Numbered from the stretch's first letter, positions 12,408 through 25,066 are shown. The stretch: 64,000 nt of DNA from Epiperipatus broadwayi (GCA_028023455.1 JAQFVV010006626.1:434001-498000); one strand, 5' to 3'. Notes: generated by a model not told the origin, from the sequence alone. Numbers and translations: made by a program.

Positions 12408-14760
12408 CTAATAATAAATTATTTCCATTTCTACATATATGATTGGGGGCTTTTCAAGTGAAAAAATAATTCTATAGATACGAATATTTTGCAGTTTTTA
12501 CATTTTTATTTAAATAGTATTTTTTATAAATTTGAAACAACTTACGAAGCATTTATTTTAATTTAGAACAATATTTTCTCTCCCTATATGCTACATCGGT
12601 TTTGATGTTAAAAAATATTTGAACTTTTTTTTTATTCTCAGACTAAACAACTTATATTTTAGTCGATCGATATATTTTTAAATCGAAAGCTTTTTTATGA
12701 TTTTGTGTTTGCAAGATTTTTTTCTTTTAAAAAAATCATGTCATCAATCACTTTTACGCCGTATTAGCAAATAGTTTAAAATAATCAAAACCACGATATA
12801 TATTATATTTGATCTTCAGTAAAAATATGTTCGTTGCTCTAAACCTAATTTCACATTTAATTTTATTAAAATTTCTAAATGAATGTGCTATGGTTCAACT
12901 TACCTTCAAATAATGGACTAATACAAATTCAATCTTATATTGATTATATTCAGCTACAGCCCAATGATTATATGTATAAGGTAAAATACAGTCTATGATA
13001 AAAACAGCCCAATAAGTTAAAATGCTCAATGAATGCTCACATTAAGGGAGAGTACCTGGCTATAAATTGTTACTCCATTTAGGGATAGCACTAGATATCA
13101 ACCAAATAGTTAAAAGCTAAATACAATACACCTGTTGTTTTCAATACTGCAAAGCAACAACACAGGTTTATATTGAACTGGAAACTGCTCGATACTAAAC
13201 ATGACTCAAGATTGTCAGTCATGGGACAGCTGGAAATGTCAGAGTACCTGGACATGAGGCCAGCTACTATGGTACAGTTGAAAATGTTATGCATGCCTAG
13301 AAGAGTATTTGAAGTTCCCTGTTTTAAAAGTTGCACTGCAACTAGATGTTATACCTAGCCAATGGTATTAGGTAATTGTTATTGTAAATATATGTAAATT
13401 CAATTTGTATATAAATTGAATAAATGTTTAACCATATTTGGGTGGTTCTGTGATTATTCTGAGTTTTTTTTAATATAAATATAGATTATCCAATATACAA
13501 TTGTATACTACCTTACTTAACAGAAGATTAGTAAGGTATTATGTTTATAAACATTTGGCATGACAATGGATTCAAAATATGTATTATAACAAAAAATTAT
13601 TTATAAAAAATCTAAAATCTGTAACATTTGTTTATAAGTAGTTACCCAAATGGTGAAACTTTATTGTACACACACATAATATATATATATATATATATAC
13701 AATACTAAATCACTTAGGGATATATAACTATATATATACAATACTAAATCACTTAGGGATATAACTGTTATGTATCTAGTCACTATTATGGAGAATTTTA
13801 GTCTTGAGTAAATGATTATCAATTCATCAATAACCAGCATACGCCATGTAAATTATGGAGTGATTATAACAAAAAAATATTTTATTTGCTAATAGCCATG
13901 GATAACAATCATATTGAAGCTTAAATCAAGTACACCATTCATGCAGAGCTAGTCTTTTTTCCTGATTATTATAGACTCCACATTTATATTATTATTAGTA
14001 GTATGTAAAAATTAAAATAAAATATTTCTATGTGAGATGAGGACTTTTATGATAAATAATCTTTAACTATAATAATAAATTTATTTAATACAGCAACACC
14101 AGAATACAAATAATATAACATCTTTCATATTTTCATATTTATATAATCAATAAAATTAAATATGGAATATAATCAAGCATATATATGTGTTAATTGTATG
14201 TAGTGCTGAAAGACACTTATTTAATGGCATCATAGTAAGTATATTTGTGAATATATGGCCGATTTAGTAAAATAAGTAGAAAAAAAAATCATATTAAAAG
14301 TTTTATGAATAATGAAACTTGTTAGCTGTTTAAATCTAATTTTATTTATGCATACAAATACTAAGGTATATTTAAAAATCAAAGGGTAAATTTATTGATC
14401 TTGAAATATACTCAAAATGGAAATAATAATCTTAGGGAGTAATAATATTAATAATAAATCAAATTAAACATGTCATAAAGATTTTATGTAAAGTGAATAA
14501 AATTCTTGATAATTCCTAAAAATTTGAGTTTATTAATAAGAAAGATATATTCATATTTGTATATCTATGTGTGTGCCAATTTGGAGAAGACCCTTACATT
14601 TTCAGTGAGTTATTTGAATTTTTTATATTATCCAACTTTTGGATAATATAAAAAATAAAACAGAATTGTTGTTAAGCAATGGAGATGAGAAAAAATTAAT
14701 AGGCAAGTCAATTTGAATACTTCTCATATGAGGATTTGACCATAAACATTTTCCATGAAA
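12408..14760. other. AT-rich stretch with one more complex block
   Basis: Mostly featureless. The segment 12950-13440 has clearly more balanced base use, open frames on both strands (13091-13336 - and 13173-13358 +), a small inverted repeat around ACCTGTTGTT (about 13130-13167) and an AATAAA at 13419-13424. I recognise no protein in it. It could be a retrocopy or a transposon fragment. A (TA)n run lies at 13679-13700, and a near-perfect hairpin built on TTTTTTATATTATCC and its complement lies at 14619-14660. Confidence 0.4.
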
Positions 14761-15382
14761 AATATATCAACTGCCATGAACTCCATGTGTGAAGAGAAAT
14801 TGTATTTGTATGTGGAAGCAATGATAGCCTAAACATTATTACTGCATAACAATGGAAGAAGGCACAATGTTAATGTAAATTTTTATTTCAGTGAAAATAT
14901 TAATGCAAGATTTCGTAGATCGACAATTAATGACCTTATTAAATTAGACATAACAATAGATATCGAGCAAAATGCTATCATCATGATGGAAGAGACCTTG
15001 TTGGAGGATAGCATAAGCAGAATTTAAGAGGTCTTTAATGCGATAATATTGAAAAAAAATTATTTTTAATTAACATTTTTTTAACGATCACTCAATTATT
15101 ACTGATGTAAATTGTACTCTCTACAGATTGCCAAAAAATCTATCACATGAAGTGATTACAGAAAACAATAGGTGAAATCCATATTTTAGATATCTAATCA
15201 CCTAAATCCCAGATATATTGCTATCAAATTTTTTGATGAAGGATGAAGAAATAGATTTGAAAAACAATTTATATACTGGAAATATATATGCTAATTAAAG
15301 TAGATTGGAATAGACAAAATTATGTAACAAGAATTATAAAAAAAACACCTATTTCAATTATGACATCAATGACTTTGGATCA

Positions 15383-16010
15383 GTGGTAATGTTCCAATGC
15401 ATGTACCTAAAAGATACACCAATACCAATCTTAAGTAATAATTATTATTTTAAACTGTATTTAAACAAAAAGGTTAATCGAAATGACATCCCCACACTAA
15501 TTACTAACCAGGAAATAATACTCCTCTTAATAATACACAGAATCAAACCACAGTATTTCAACTGTAATCTAAGAGATCACATCATAAATGCACATCCAAA
15601 AATTAAATATCCACACTTGAAATGAGATCCACATCAGTACAGAAAGAAAAATAATACAAATAATGAGATGCAACATTCAGCAGGAAAAATGTCAATCACT
15701 GGTGTAATTGATGTTATTATAATTTATGATAAAATCAATAGCTCAGATAGTTATACACAAAATGTATTAACAGATGCAAAGTCAGGGTCAACTATTATTA
15801 GAGCAAAACAGTTTCCTACTACAAAAAGCCACAAGTGGAATAAATAATATTCTTACAGAAACAATTGTAATAAACAAGACCATACAAGATATACGATCAA
15901 CAATACCTTGTCCACCACACACAGACATAGATATAAATGCACTGTATAAAAAAAATAAACCAGGTCATCTGTCATCCAAAAAAAATGGAAAGGAGAAGTG
16001 AATTGTGAAT
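15383..16010 (+). pseudogene. LINE ORF1 remnant
   Basis: Two broken frames (15383-15625 and 15774-16001) lie upstream of the endonuclease start. The first contains PQYFNCNLRDHIINAHPK, which resembles a damaged CCHC zinc knuckle of LINE ORF1 proteins (Cys-x2-Cys reduced to one Cys; His kept; last Cys replaced). The position, just 5' of ORF2, supports ORF1. No RRM or coiled coil could be made out. Assignment rests mainly on context. Confidence 0.45.
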
Positions 16011-16486
16011 TCCAGGATTAAGTGAAGAGGGTATATTACAGACTCTGGACCATTTTAATAAAGTTAGTCAAACAAAAACTTGCCAGATTTTGATGCAGGT
16101 GATAGATACCTCAAATAAGACTGTCACTATAACAGAGGTGAGACATTTTCAAATGTAATTGCTTATGATAAATCTATAGTCACATGAGGGCCTAATATCC
16201 TTAGATGGAACTGAATACTTAACATAAATACATTTCTTGCATTATTTATATCTATACAATAAATAAAACAATGTTACTAAAAATAGGGTGTATGAATGTC
16301 AGAGGATTAAACCCTGTAAAAAAACATCAACTTACATATTCAGCCAAACATAATTGGTTTGCTGGAATACACAAATGATCCATCAAAATATTATGATAAT
16401 CAAGAATATTCATTATTTTCCAGAACAACATTCTCACTTTCAGCTAGAACAGGAATTGTGATAAATAAAATGTATGCATTTAGCTC

Positions 16487-16488
<2 letters not shown>

Positions 16489-16554
<66 letters not shown>
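16489..16554. repeat. (TA)n microsatellite in LINE
   Basis: Pure TA run of about 66 bp inside the endonuclease region, interrupting the frame. Confidence 0.97.
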
Positions 16555-16560
<6 letters not shown>

Positions 16561-16682
16561 CTTAAAACCAAAAATAATAAAATTCAACCAAGACTGTTTC
16601 ATCAAAAAAAAAATACATAGTAAAATATATATACAATTGCTTAATATTTGTATATTTATTTCAGTATAGCGTTATGCACTGG

Positions 16683-16685
<3 letters not shown>

Positions 16686-16742
<57 letters not shown>
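16686..16742. repeat. (TA)n microsatellite in LINE
   Basis: Second TA run, about 57 bp, 130 bp downstream of the first and also within the endonuclease remnant. Confidence 0.97.
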
Positions 16743-16744
<2 letters not shown>

Positions 16745-19700
16745 ATTTATTTATTTTTTATTTTTTACTATAACACAAAAAATAACACTAAACATAGCAT
16801 ATATGTACACTCCTTTGGACAAAATAATAATAAATAGTATATTAAATTCAAAATTTACATCCTCAATACATCCTATAATTTTAATAGGAGATTTCAACAT
16901 GTTGTACAATAAATTTGTAAAAAAAAAAAAAATTGTTACATTTGCTGGCATTCTCTCTCATGTCTGGAAAAAGATTTATTTTACAGGATTCTATTTTCTT
17001 CAACAATGGCAGATACTTGTTTTTAATTGATATTGGTTTTTATTCACCAACATTATATTATATGATCAGCATATCACTTAACGACTCATCTTTTTCAGAT
17101 AATTCTGTTGCTATGGTCTAGCTTAAAAATGATTTCTCATATAGACCTATAATCATAACAGGTAAAACTATTAGAATATGGCTCCCAGGGCAGACTAAAG
17201 AATATATCAGAATTATGCATATCATTATTCAAAATATATGACTTGGAAACAGAACCTGTTTAAACATAGATTGTATTAGTGAATATAATCTCATATATAA
17301 TTGATACAATGACAACAAACCAACCACTCTATCAAATATTTTAGCACTTGCAGATGAATTGCACAAGAAGATAACACTTTATTCCCACCATGACAGAGAG
17401 CTGTACAAATATAATAGCCCTGAAGAAAATATATTGTTCAGTTTCTGACTCACTCAAAGAGTACCTGAAAATAAAGAAAAGAAAAATGTACCTAATTAAA
17501 TCCACATGTGGCCTAGGCAATACATTCATTGGGTACTAGGGTAAGATTCACTAAACCATGTTCTGACAACAATTAAAAAAAAACACAAATCATTGAAGGT
17601 AACACCATTCTAGAGCCACCTCATTTATATTCCAAAAGTTAACCTGCAAAAAAGGGAAATATTTAATCATTCACAAAACTTTCTGTGACTACCAGAAGAA
17701 AGTATAACTTTTGTACCAAGAGAGTTTAAAGAAAAACATGGCTCTGTGTCAAACTCATGACATCCAAGAATACATGGAATACCTTGTTTTGTATACAGAC
17801 ATTTAAATCAACTCACAGCAAAATACCTTACAAATTTAGACAACTTTTCAGCAAGGGGAATCTGTCACACACATGGGCTTTATCCCATCTCACTGATTCC
17901 ATCTTTTAAGAAGAAAAAATATATAGCTATATTCCAAAATCTCAGACCCATAACAATGCATCCACTTAAAATTATGATCCTGTAATCAATGATTAAAGAT
18001 GAAATTTGACCTTATATTTTTCTATTGCAGTCAAACAACCAGTTTGCAAAGAAAAGCACAACATTTTTATATAAGACAATAAACAATACAGTCAGGAACA
18101 ACAAAAAGTATGGACCTATTGTAGGTCAGTTGGACATTAAGTCTGCATTTGATATGATTTCAATTGATATTTTAATTTTAATTCATTAGCAAAACATCAA
18201 TACCCAGGGAATTAATCTACTAGATTATAAATCTTCTTACATGAAGAAATTCAGATTACTCATAGTGGGAACTATCATTCATTCCATTTAACTTGATACC
18301 ACAAGGATCATCATTAAGTGCTCTTTTATTCACATTTTATATAGATCCTCTCTTTAAAGAAATTTGAAATGAGATGACTGGAATATTTATACCTAGAATG
18401 CAGGCAAATGTTTTATGAATTGCAGACATGGATGACATAATTATCTTTCTGCCAACTAAAAAAACAGATATCAAAATAAATAAAAAATGTAAATAATTAC
18501 TCAGACAAATATAAATTCAAGTTCTATTTTAAAAAATCCAGAGCTTAGTTTATGTACTTGGGATGCCAACATGAGTAATACTTCAAAGGAAAGTCTGGCT
18601 TCTTTGAACAATTTCCTTATCATTTCAGTAACTCTGAAATGCAGTCACAAATACAGGGAAAGCTAATGAATAAAGTTGAAAATATAATTAATTCTCTTTC
18701 CAAATCATATTTATCACTCTATACCAAAGTGGCCCATTTCAATCTCCTAGGGATGATCTGAGTCACATGTTTTACTTCTAAAATTTACTCATGTAGTAAA
18801 TTGTTGTGGGGAAAGAAAATGGTATCAATATCCCTAAGTAAGATTCTGCACCATCTACAAATTGGATTGGGTTGACCTTCTATAAAAATTTTCAAATTAG
18901 AAAAAATACTTAATCTTATATCATGTGCAAGTATATTTCCATGTTTAGAAATAGTTTTTAAAATTACACCCTGAGACAGGCTGCTACCCACAAGAAATTA
19001 TTGTAATAAATTAATTTCTCCTTTATTGTGTATTTCCAATTTAATACATTGCCCTCCCAAGAATAAAATGAAATAATTGGATGCATATTCAAGCTGTGCT
19101 TTTCTATCCTTTGATAATAACAAATCTTTTTTAAACACAACCAATAAGCAGTTGACTAAAAAAATTCAATACTGGTTATTGGAGCCAAAATTCTATGATT
19201 TTCTCATAAAACTAATTTTTGAAGCACTTACCATTCTTTATTTCTACAGATATATAAGGAATTGCACTAACATTGAAGACATATACAAACTATGTCAGAG
19301 AAAATCAGGAACACAATCATATTTTTTATTCATGTGTCCTATGTTTAATAATATCTGTTGTGATATCCTCAGAATTTTTAAAAATAAAAAATTACAACAT
19401 ACATACATTTTTCAGTTTATTTAAAAAAGTTATTTATGCACACATTTAGGCCAGTATATTTATTCTATGCTCATTATGGTGTTCTATATGTATATTTATG
19501 TACAGTTTAAACACAAGAAGCCACCTTAATACATTTAGGAACAAAATGAAAACTATATGCATAAGGGGTAAAATATTTCACCAACTAACCTTTATTCAGA
19601 CACATAGTCACTAATGCAACTTCACTCAAATTTATGACATGACTATTATAAAATGATTACTAGATAATTAAAATTAAAATAATTTTACTTTTGGGAAATG

Positions 19701-19859
19701 TATGTATTCAAGCACAAGTGTGTGTGCGGCGCAACTGCTCCCAAAAGCTGTTAATACAAATACAAATAGCTGACTAAAAATATTAAAACAGCTGAGCACT
19801 TTCAAAGGATCTTGCCTTCATAATCATAGCTTGCTTATGTTTAAATTTATGCAAATGTG

Positions 19860-20969
19860 CTAATTCCATCTTTTTGATAGAGAAAAACACATGTCCTTCC
19901 TGTTTATGGCATCGCTGTCACGAGAGATAAATAAAGCCTCTTTGATCTTTCTTTTGAGGTCATGTCTCTCTCTACATATGATGGTAGGATTGTCCGGAAT
20001 GCACTCATGGTGACTTGTGCACTGGTGCTGATAAAAAACTGAATAAGTAGAAGGATCGTTGCGAGCTCTATTGTACGAATACTTGTGTTGTGCCAATCGT
20101 GTGGCCAAAGATGCTCTGCTTTCCCCATAATATGTGCCTTTGCAATAGTTATTTGGACAAGCAATGTTATATACTGTATGGGGGGTCAGTAACAGTGGAG
20201 TTTGATCTTTGGTATTGTTAATTAGATTGTTGGAATTTGGAGGGGTTCGAAAATAGAGCTGATATTTGTTGTTAAAGATGGAATGTAGTTTCTTGTGTAA
20301 ATTGGGTATGTATGGAAGTAATAGTCTGGGTTTATCCTGTGTGGCGTGAGAGTTGAGAGGTTTATTCTGAATGTGTGAGATTTTTTTGTCGATGATGGAT
20401 TGTCTGAAGCCTAAATTCAGTAGATCATTTCTATATTCTGCTACATTTGTTTTTGCATCTGCCTCGATTTTACACAACAATCTGTTTCTATGCAAAAAAG
20501 ATGCTAGACCCAATAATTTATGTGCTGTGGGTGTGTGAGATTGGGGGTGTGTATGGCATCTGATTTCCAATGGTTTGATGGCCATGCTATGATGGCAGTG
20601 GTTATTTTCTCTTTTTATTTTGACATCAAGGTATTTGACTTGTTGGTGAGTGTTTTCAGTTGTGACATTAACAATTAGTGCTGTGTTGGCTTCTAATTCG
20701 GTTTTAATCTGTGTAATGATCTCGGGGGTGGCAGCAATGAACAGGTCATCCACATATCTAGTGTATGCTAGAAGGCATGGTGGGTTTAGACTAGGTATGA
20801 TTTTTCTCTCATAATAGTTTAGGAAGATGCTGGTGACTACACCACTCAGTGGTAGTCCCATAGGCCAGCCTTGTTTCATGGAGAAGCACTGGTTTCTGAA
20901 GAATGCCACAATGTTGCTGTCCAACCAACGATTGGCACAACACAAGTATTCGTACAATAGAGCTCGCAA
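19860..20969 (-). CDS. Penelope-like RT with GIY-YIG endonuclease, 5'-truncated
   Basis: 369-codon open frame. The first 12 residues are antisense read-through from the inverted arm; PLE coding begins at about residue 13. RT motif B reads MKQGWPMGLPLSGVV (residues 31-45) and the catalytic motif C is YVDD (72-75). A thumb/linker region rich in basic residues follows, then a GIY-YIG domain from about residue 266: GTYYGES (about 278-284), the conserved Arg and His in ATRLAQH, and the helix LKRKIKEALFISRD near the end. A Cys pair (CPNNYC) precedes the GIY segment, as in other PLE proteins. Full PLE proteins are about twice as long: the fingers and motif A are missing, so this copy cannot be active although its frame is intact. 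Confidence 0.92.
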   Translation of the reverse strand: MRALLYEYLCCANRWLDSNIVAFFRNQCFSMKQGWPMGLPLSGVVTSIFLNYYERKIIPSLNPPCLLAYTRYVDDLFIAATPEIITQIKTELEANTALIVNVTTENTHQQVKYLDVKIKRENNHCHHSMAIKPLEIRCHTHPQSHTPTAHKLLGLASFLHRNRLLCKIEADAKTNVAEYRNDLLNLGFRQSIIDKKISHIQNKPLNSHATQDKPRLLLPYIPNLHKKLHSIFNNKYQLYFRTPPNSNNLINNTKDQTPLLLTPHTVYNIACPNNYCKGTYYGESRASLATRLAQHKYSYNRARNDPSTYSVFYQHQCTSHHECIPDNPTIICRERHDLKRKIKEALFISRDSDAINRKDMCFSLSKRWN

Positions 20970-21168
20970 CGATCCTTCTACTTATTCAGTTTTTTATCAG
21001 CACCAGTGCACAAGTCACCATGAGTGCATTCTGGACAATCCTACCATTGTATGTAGAGAGAGACATGACCTCAAAAGAAAGATCAAAGAGGCTTTATTTA
21101 TCTCTCGCGACAGTGATGCCATAAACAGGAAGGACACGTGTTTTTCTCTATCAAAAAGATGGAATTAG
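20929..21168 (+). pseudogene. Inverted PLE arm, C-terminal GIY-YIG fragment
   Basis: Second, plus-strand copy of the last ~79 codons of the PLE protein, from RLAQHKYSYNRARNDPS to the stop after SLSKRWN. It differs from the minus copy at a few residues (Pro to Leu, Ile to Val, Met to Thr). An apparent start at 20827 lies in antisense of the RT and is an artefact of the junction. The junction has short homology, since ACGATTGG occurs at both joined sites. It is a by-product of insertion rather than a gene. Confidence 0.88.
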
Positions 21169-21334
21169 CACATTTGCATAAATTTAAATGTAAGCAAGCT
21201 ATGATTATGAAGGCAAGATCCTTTGAAAGTGCTCAACTGTTTTAATATTTTTAGTCAGCTATTTGTATTTGTATTAACAGCTTTTGGGAGCAGTTGCGCC
21301 GCACACGCACTTGTGCTTGAATAGATAATTAAAA

Positions 21335-22010
21335 GAAAAAAAGACACTAATGCAATGATGTACCTAGAAAGATGTAAATTCTATGCAACAGTCAGAAAAT
21401 GTTAAGCTGCGTTCAAGATTATATTTTTAATGTTACACATAGATTTATACTTTTTTCCATCTTTAGTATGAGATAAAGATACAAAGTATGTAATGTAAAC
21501 CACATATCTCCCTTTGATTAAAACCTCATAGTCTTTTTTACTCTATTCTGTGTATATGGTACTAAGTATTGTTCTGTAAACATATTGTGTAATAAAGTCT
21601 CTTGAAACTAAAAATATTTATATATATATATTTGGCACTGCTAGTACAAAAATAAATATTATAATGAATTAACTTTTTCATTTGTGAAAACAGTTTCTGC
21701 CATCCATAAATAAATGTTACATAAAGATTATTTTAATATTATGTAATTAAAGATAGCATTTTACAATAACTAAAACAAAGGATTGTGTAAGTTTTCCCAA
21801 TATTAAAACTATGTTTAAAACTGTTGGTCCTTTGGTTTATTTGTACAAACTATAACATTAATAATACATCTGCTACCTATCTACTAATTTTACTCAATTA
21901 TACATCAAGAATGTGTGTGAATATAAATGTATAACTTATATAGATGAATTGCATGTTACCTATGCAAGTAATTAAAATTTCCATTGTCCTAAAAATAGAA
22001 AAATGCATGC

Positions 22011-22048
<38 letters not shown>

Positions 22049-22477
22049 CAATATTAACTGTTTATTTAATTTTTGATTTTTTGTGTTGAAAGCTTTCTCT
22101 AATAGTTCATGTGAAAAAGTTCTTTGTTTTAAAGTCATTAAACTTATCACAAGTGAATATTGAAATTGCTTTAGATGATTATTTTCTCAACCTGGGCTGA
22201 TTGTCCTAGCTTTTGTAAACAAAATAAAGCAATCTTGTAGAATATTCTAACTTGAAAGCTTATAGATATGTGAAGAACATTTTTCTCAGAATTTAGGCAT
22301 AACAATAATATAATGATTTATTGACAAATGAATAGCTTTTTTATCTCTTAAAAGTTACCTTTTTTGTTTTGAAGAATAATTTTGATAAATAAATTTATTA
22401 ATACAAATTATAAGTGGGAATAATGATGATTAATTTTTAAATGCATGTGACATTTAATCATAGTAGACAGGCAACAG
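21335..22477. other. AT-rich stretch with (TA)n
   Basis: No gene seen. An AATAAA followed by a moderately A-rich end lies near 21590, and a TA run at 22014-22041. 21340-21600 might contain residual LINE 3' sequence, but I could not align it convincingly to the 61-kb copy. Confidence 0.4.
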
Positions 22478-22493
22478 AAAAGGAAGACATTTG

Positions 22494-22594
22494 TCTTGCA
22501 TTGGTAGTCGAGAGGTCAGTGTGACAGCCTTGCACTAGCAGGCAGTTGCCCAGGTTGTGGGTTCATGTCCCGGCCGATGCTATGACACTTAAAA
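22494..22594 (+). mobile_element. tRNA-derived SINE, copy 4
   Basis: TGCATTGGTAGTCGAGAGGT head, box-B region GGTTGTGGGTTCATGTCCC, end GGCCGATGCTATGACACTTA and A tail. A perfect 16-bp duplication AAAAGGAAGACATTTG (22478-22493 and 22595-22610) bounds it. The middle differs from copies 1-3 and is closer to those at 33.9 and 54.5 kb, so at least two subfamilies exist. Confidence 0.86.
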
Positions 22595-22610
22595 AAAAGG
22601 AAGACATTTG

Positions 22611-23964
22611 ACCCCTTTCTACTAAACCGTTTCAGCAATTCATTCTTATATTAAAATACCAGTGAGGATTCTTATATAAACATCTGATGATCATGATAGT
22701 TAGTTCAAATGGCAAATAAAATATTTATTTTATTCTCTATTATTTTATTAACATATGTCTTTGTTTCATTTTAATATTGTTATATAAATTTTAGAATATG
22801 GGAAGTTATGATGTTGACTTTTCCTTTTATATACAGTTCAGAATAAAGATACACACATCTAATGTTTGTGTTTTAAAGTTTTTGTGGAAATTAATAAAAA
22901 TATAAATTATTTAACTTTATATGAAATTTAATATAATGAGTCTTTAAATATATATATATATATATATATTTATTTATATTTATTTACTAATTTTAATTCA
23001 TATATATTTATAATTATGGTACATTATTTAATGATTAAGTTTTAAATTAAATTCAAGCTTTTATTTTTCTAATATTATTTTATAATTGAGATGTTTTTAA
23101 TAAACATTTCTTCATAGAATATAATTAAGAGCTTATCTCTACTGAATAAAATGAATAAACAATAAGTTCCTGTAAGCAATAAGTTACTTTTTGGGAGTCA
23201 TATTTTCAAATAAAGAAGACCATATGAATTTAATATGTGTACAAATACCTCTTTCTTGATAATTTCTTTTTGTAATTCATAGATGATTTTTTACATTTCT
23301 TTGTTTGATAGTCATAATTTATAACAAAAGAATCCAGATATATCTAATATGGGTGCATACTGCTCTTTCTTAGAATTTTTTTCTGTAATCCATAGATGAT
23401 TTTTAAATTTATTTATTTTTATCTAATTATCAAGTTTTGTTATAATGATCCAACATTAGTAAATATATTTTGGTGTTATTCAATATTAGGGATTTATCAC
23501 AGCTCCATAAAGAAAGATACATTTTCAGAAAGATGAAATTAACATGCCAACTAAATGTTTACCACATCATTATAAATAAATGTGAATATACAAGAATGTA
23601 AATCATCATCATATCTGCTAATTTGTGAGCAGTATAAAAAAAAGGGTCAAATAAATTTATAGTAAATAATAACTTTTATTTTCTTCTAGCATGCATCAAA
23701 ATTTTCATATTGATTTGCCTGAATTAATTTGCATTCATTTAAAGTTTTTTTTTTTTTTTGATTGACTCTTAATATTTCCAAAATAATTAATTTTATTTTC
23801 AAATTTTTAACTTAAAAACAAGCAAAGAAATAAACCTTCATTTCATACAAATTATTTTTTTGTATGTTAATACATTATAATTTGCTTTAAAAATAAATAA
23901 GCAAAAAATAACCTTTTTACATTTATTTTTACAAGTTATATATGTGATCTACAACGGAGAACTT

Positions 23965-23966
<2 letters not shown>
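22611..23966. other. AT-rich stretch, nothing recognised
   Basis: No gene or matched repeat. Short TA runs near 22951, and a T tract at 23746. Confidence 0.5.

Positions 23967-24028
<62 letters not shown>
23967..24028. repeat. (TA)n microsatellite
   Basis: TA run of about 60 bp directly abutting the left end of a family-2 hammerhead element. Confidence 0.97.
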
Positions 24029-24033
<5 letters not shown>

Positions 24034-24128
24034 TATGAGCACAGACTTTCACACGACCCACCACTCTCCACACTATCTCATAACACAGATACACTTGAAC
24101 ACATATATGTTGAAAAAATAAATATTCA

Positions 24129-24170
24129 CCAATATATGTATTTCATGCTAAAACAGCAATCATCAGTTGG
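24129..24170 (-). ncRNA. Hammerhead ribozyme motif, near-intact core
   Basis: Minus strand: CCAA, CTGATGA (complement of 24160-24166), stem II TTGCTG/TAGCAT-type, GAAA (complement of 24141-24144), A/U-rich helix III, TTGG. Both conserved core blocks are intact, but the pair closing stem II (normally G-C) is U-U, which should weaken activity. Confidence 0.6.
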
Positions 24171-24369
24171 TCCAGATTACCATTTCTACATATATATGCT
24201 ATAAGCATTCCATCATCAGATTTTCAATTGGATGGACGGTTGAAGAGTTGGAGTGTGGAGTAGATTGAAGCATGTCCATTAGAGTATGAGGATTGGCTAT
24301 CTTAATATATATATATATATATATCTGAGCACTTATAGCATATAATTTGTGTAGAGATGGTAATCTGGA

Positions 24370-24411
24370 CCAACTGATGATTGCTGGTTTAGCATAAAAT
24401 ACATATATTGC
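24370..24411 (+). ncRNA. Degenerate hammerhead motif
   Basis: CCAA then CTGATGA at 24374-24380 is intact, but the second core block is AAAA in place of GAAA (24396-24399) and the 3' strand of stem I reads TTGC. The distal pairing GGTAATC / GATTATT is retained. Probably inactive. Confidence 0.55.
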
Positions 24412-24557
24412 TGATTATTTATCTTTTCAACATATATGTGTTCAAGTGTATCAGTGTTATGAGATAGTGTGGAGAGTGGTGGGTCGTGTGAAAGTCTGTG
24501 CTCATATACCCTATATATTACATATATAAACACAGGTATATAATAAGCCTGTGTGTT

Positions 24558-24673
<116 letters not shown>

Positions 24674-24957
24674 TTAATAATTTATTGCTTGGAAATTAAA
24701 ATACATATTCTGATTAACAAAAGTAACAAATCTAGAAATACAATCCATGGATCTTAAACTTCAGACTGCTCACGACTGCACTAATCTATATAAGTAATTT
24801 AAAGTGATTAATGAAATCTTCATAATCTCAGTTCCAAATGCTTCAGATTTGCCTATACATATAACTTAGATTAAAAAAAATAGAGTGATTTATTCTATCT
24901 TTTAAAAAGACTTTATCTTGTGATTGTAAAAATATTTATTATAATTTATTCGATTTT

Positions 24958-25066
24958 TTTTCCATATGTCATAGCATCGGCTGTGAGGCGAACCCGCAAC
25001 AACCGTATGCAACCAACTGCTTGCTTACAAGGCTGCTGCGCTAACTTCTCGGCTAACAACCCTTGA
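24958..25066 (-). mobile_element. tRNA-derived SINE, copy 5
   Basis: Antisense copy: on minus it begins GTTGTTAGCCGAGAAGTTAG, has GTTGCGGGTTCGCCTCACAG as the box-B region and ends ATGCTATGACATATGG plus A tail. A weak duplication (ATTCGATTT left, ATTCAATTT right) may mark the target. An extra AAC makes the middle slightly longer than in copy 1. Confidence 0.8.

Larger units (their letters stand above)
16271..19430 (+). pseudogene. LINE ORF2 remnant (AP endonuclease + RT)
   Basis: Reads from an ATG at 16271 into MLLKIGCMNVRGLNP, the usual start of an AP-endonuclease, then continues after a frameshift as LLEYTNDPSKYYDNQEYSLF. The metal-binding GDFN motif is present (PIILIGDFNMLYNKF, about 16870-16920). 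The final SDH motif reads SDNSVAMV (about 17095), losing the catalytic histidine. RT blocks follow: NLRPIT (about 17940), motif A QLDIKSAFDMI (18127-18160), motif B PQGSSLSALLF (about 18299-18332), motif C degenerate as ADMDDIIIF (about 18423) and YLGMPT (about 18556). The C-terminal frame 19077-19424 has WLLEPKFYDFLIKL, aligning with WQLEPKFLDFIIKM of the 60-kb LINE. At least six frame breaks, so not functional. Confidence 0.75.
14880..19660 (+). mobile_element. Decayed L1/Tx1-type LINE
   Basis: Successive frame-shifted blocks in + order match a two-ORF LINE: an ORF1 remnant with a zinc-knuckle-like stretch (about 15383-16010), AP-endonuclease (16271-17120), reverse transcriptase (about 17860-18560) and a C-terminal cysteine/histidine region (19077-19640). 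Many stops, frameshifts and two (TA)n expansions show long inactivity. The C-terminal block aligns with the better-preserved LINE end at 60.4-61.0 kb, which supports the 3' limit near 19650. The 5' limit is uncertain. The PLE at 19.67 kb was inserted at or into its 3' end. Confidence 0.72.
19674..21321 (-). mobile_element. Penelope-like element, inverted-pair insertion
   Basis: A minus-strand copy (RT, GIY-YIG, 3' UTR; 19674-20930) is joined head to head to a plus-strand copy of only the last ~390 bp (20929-21321). The two ~390-bp arms are nearly identical inverted repeats with both PLE 3' ends pointing outward. A 13-bp duplication TAGATAATTAAAA (19661-19673 and 21322-21334) bounds the whole structure. 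Inverted partial copies and variable target duplications are typical of PLE insertions. The left arm extends about 31 bp further 3' than the right. Few changes between arms and an open frame argue for a recent insertion, here into or beside the old LINE. Confidence 0.88.

Noticed and set aside
13091-13358. Overlapping 81- and 61-codon frames on opposite strands
   Set aside because: They overlap the same block, neither has a recognisable domain, and the block looks like part of a repeat or retrocopy.
19860-20005. Alternative minus frame overlapping the PLE C-terminus (86 codons, 19904-20164)
   Set aside because: A shadow frame of the GIY-YIG coding region; the real frame is identified by its motifs.
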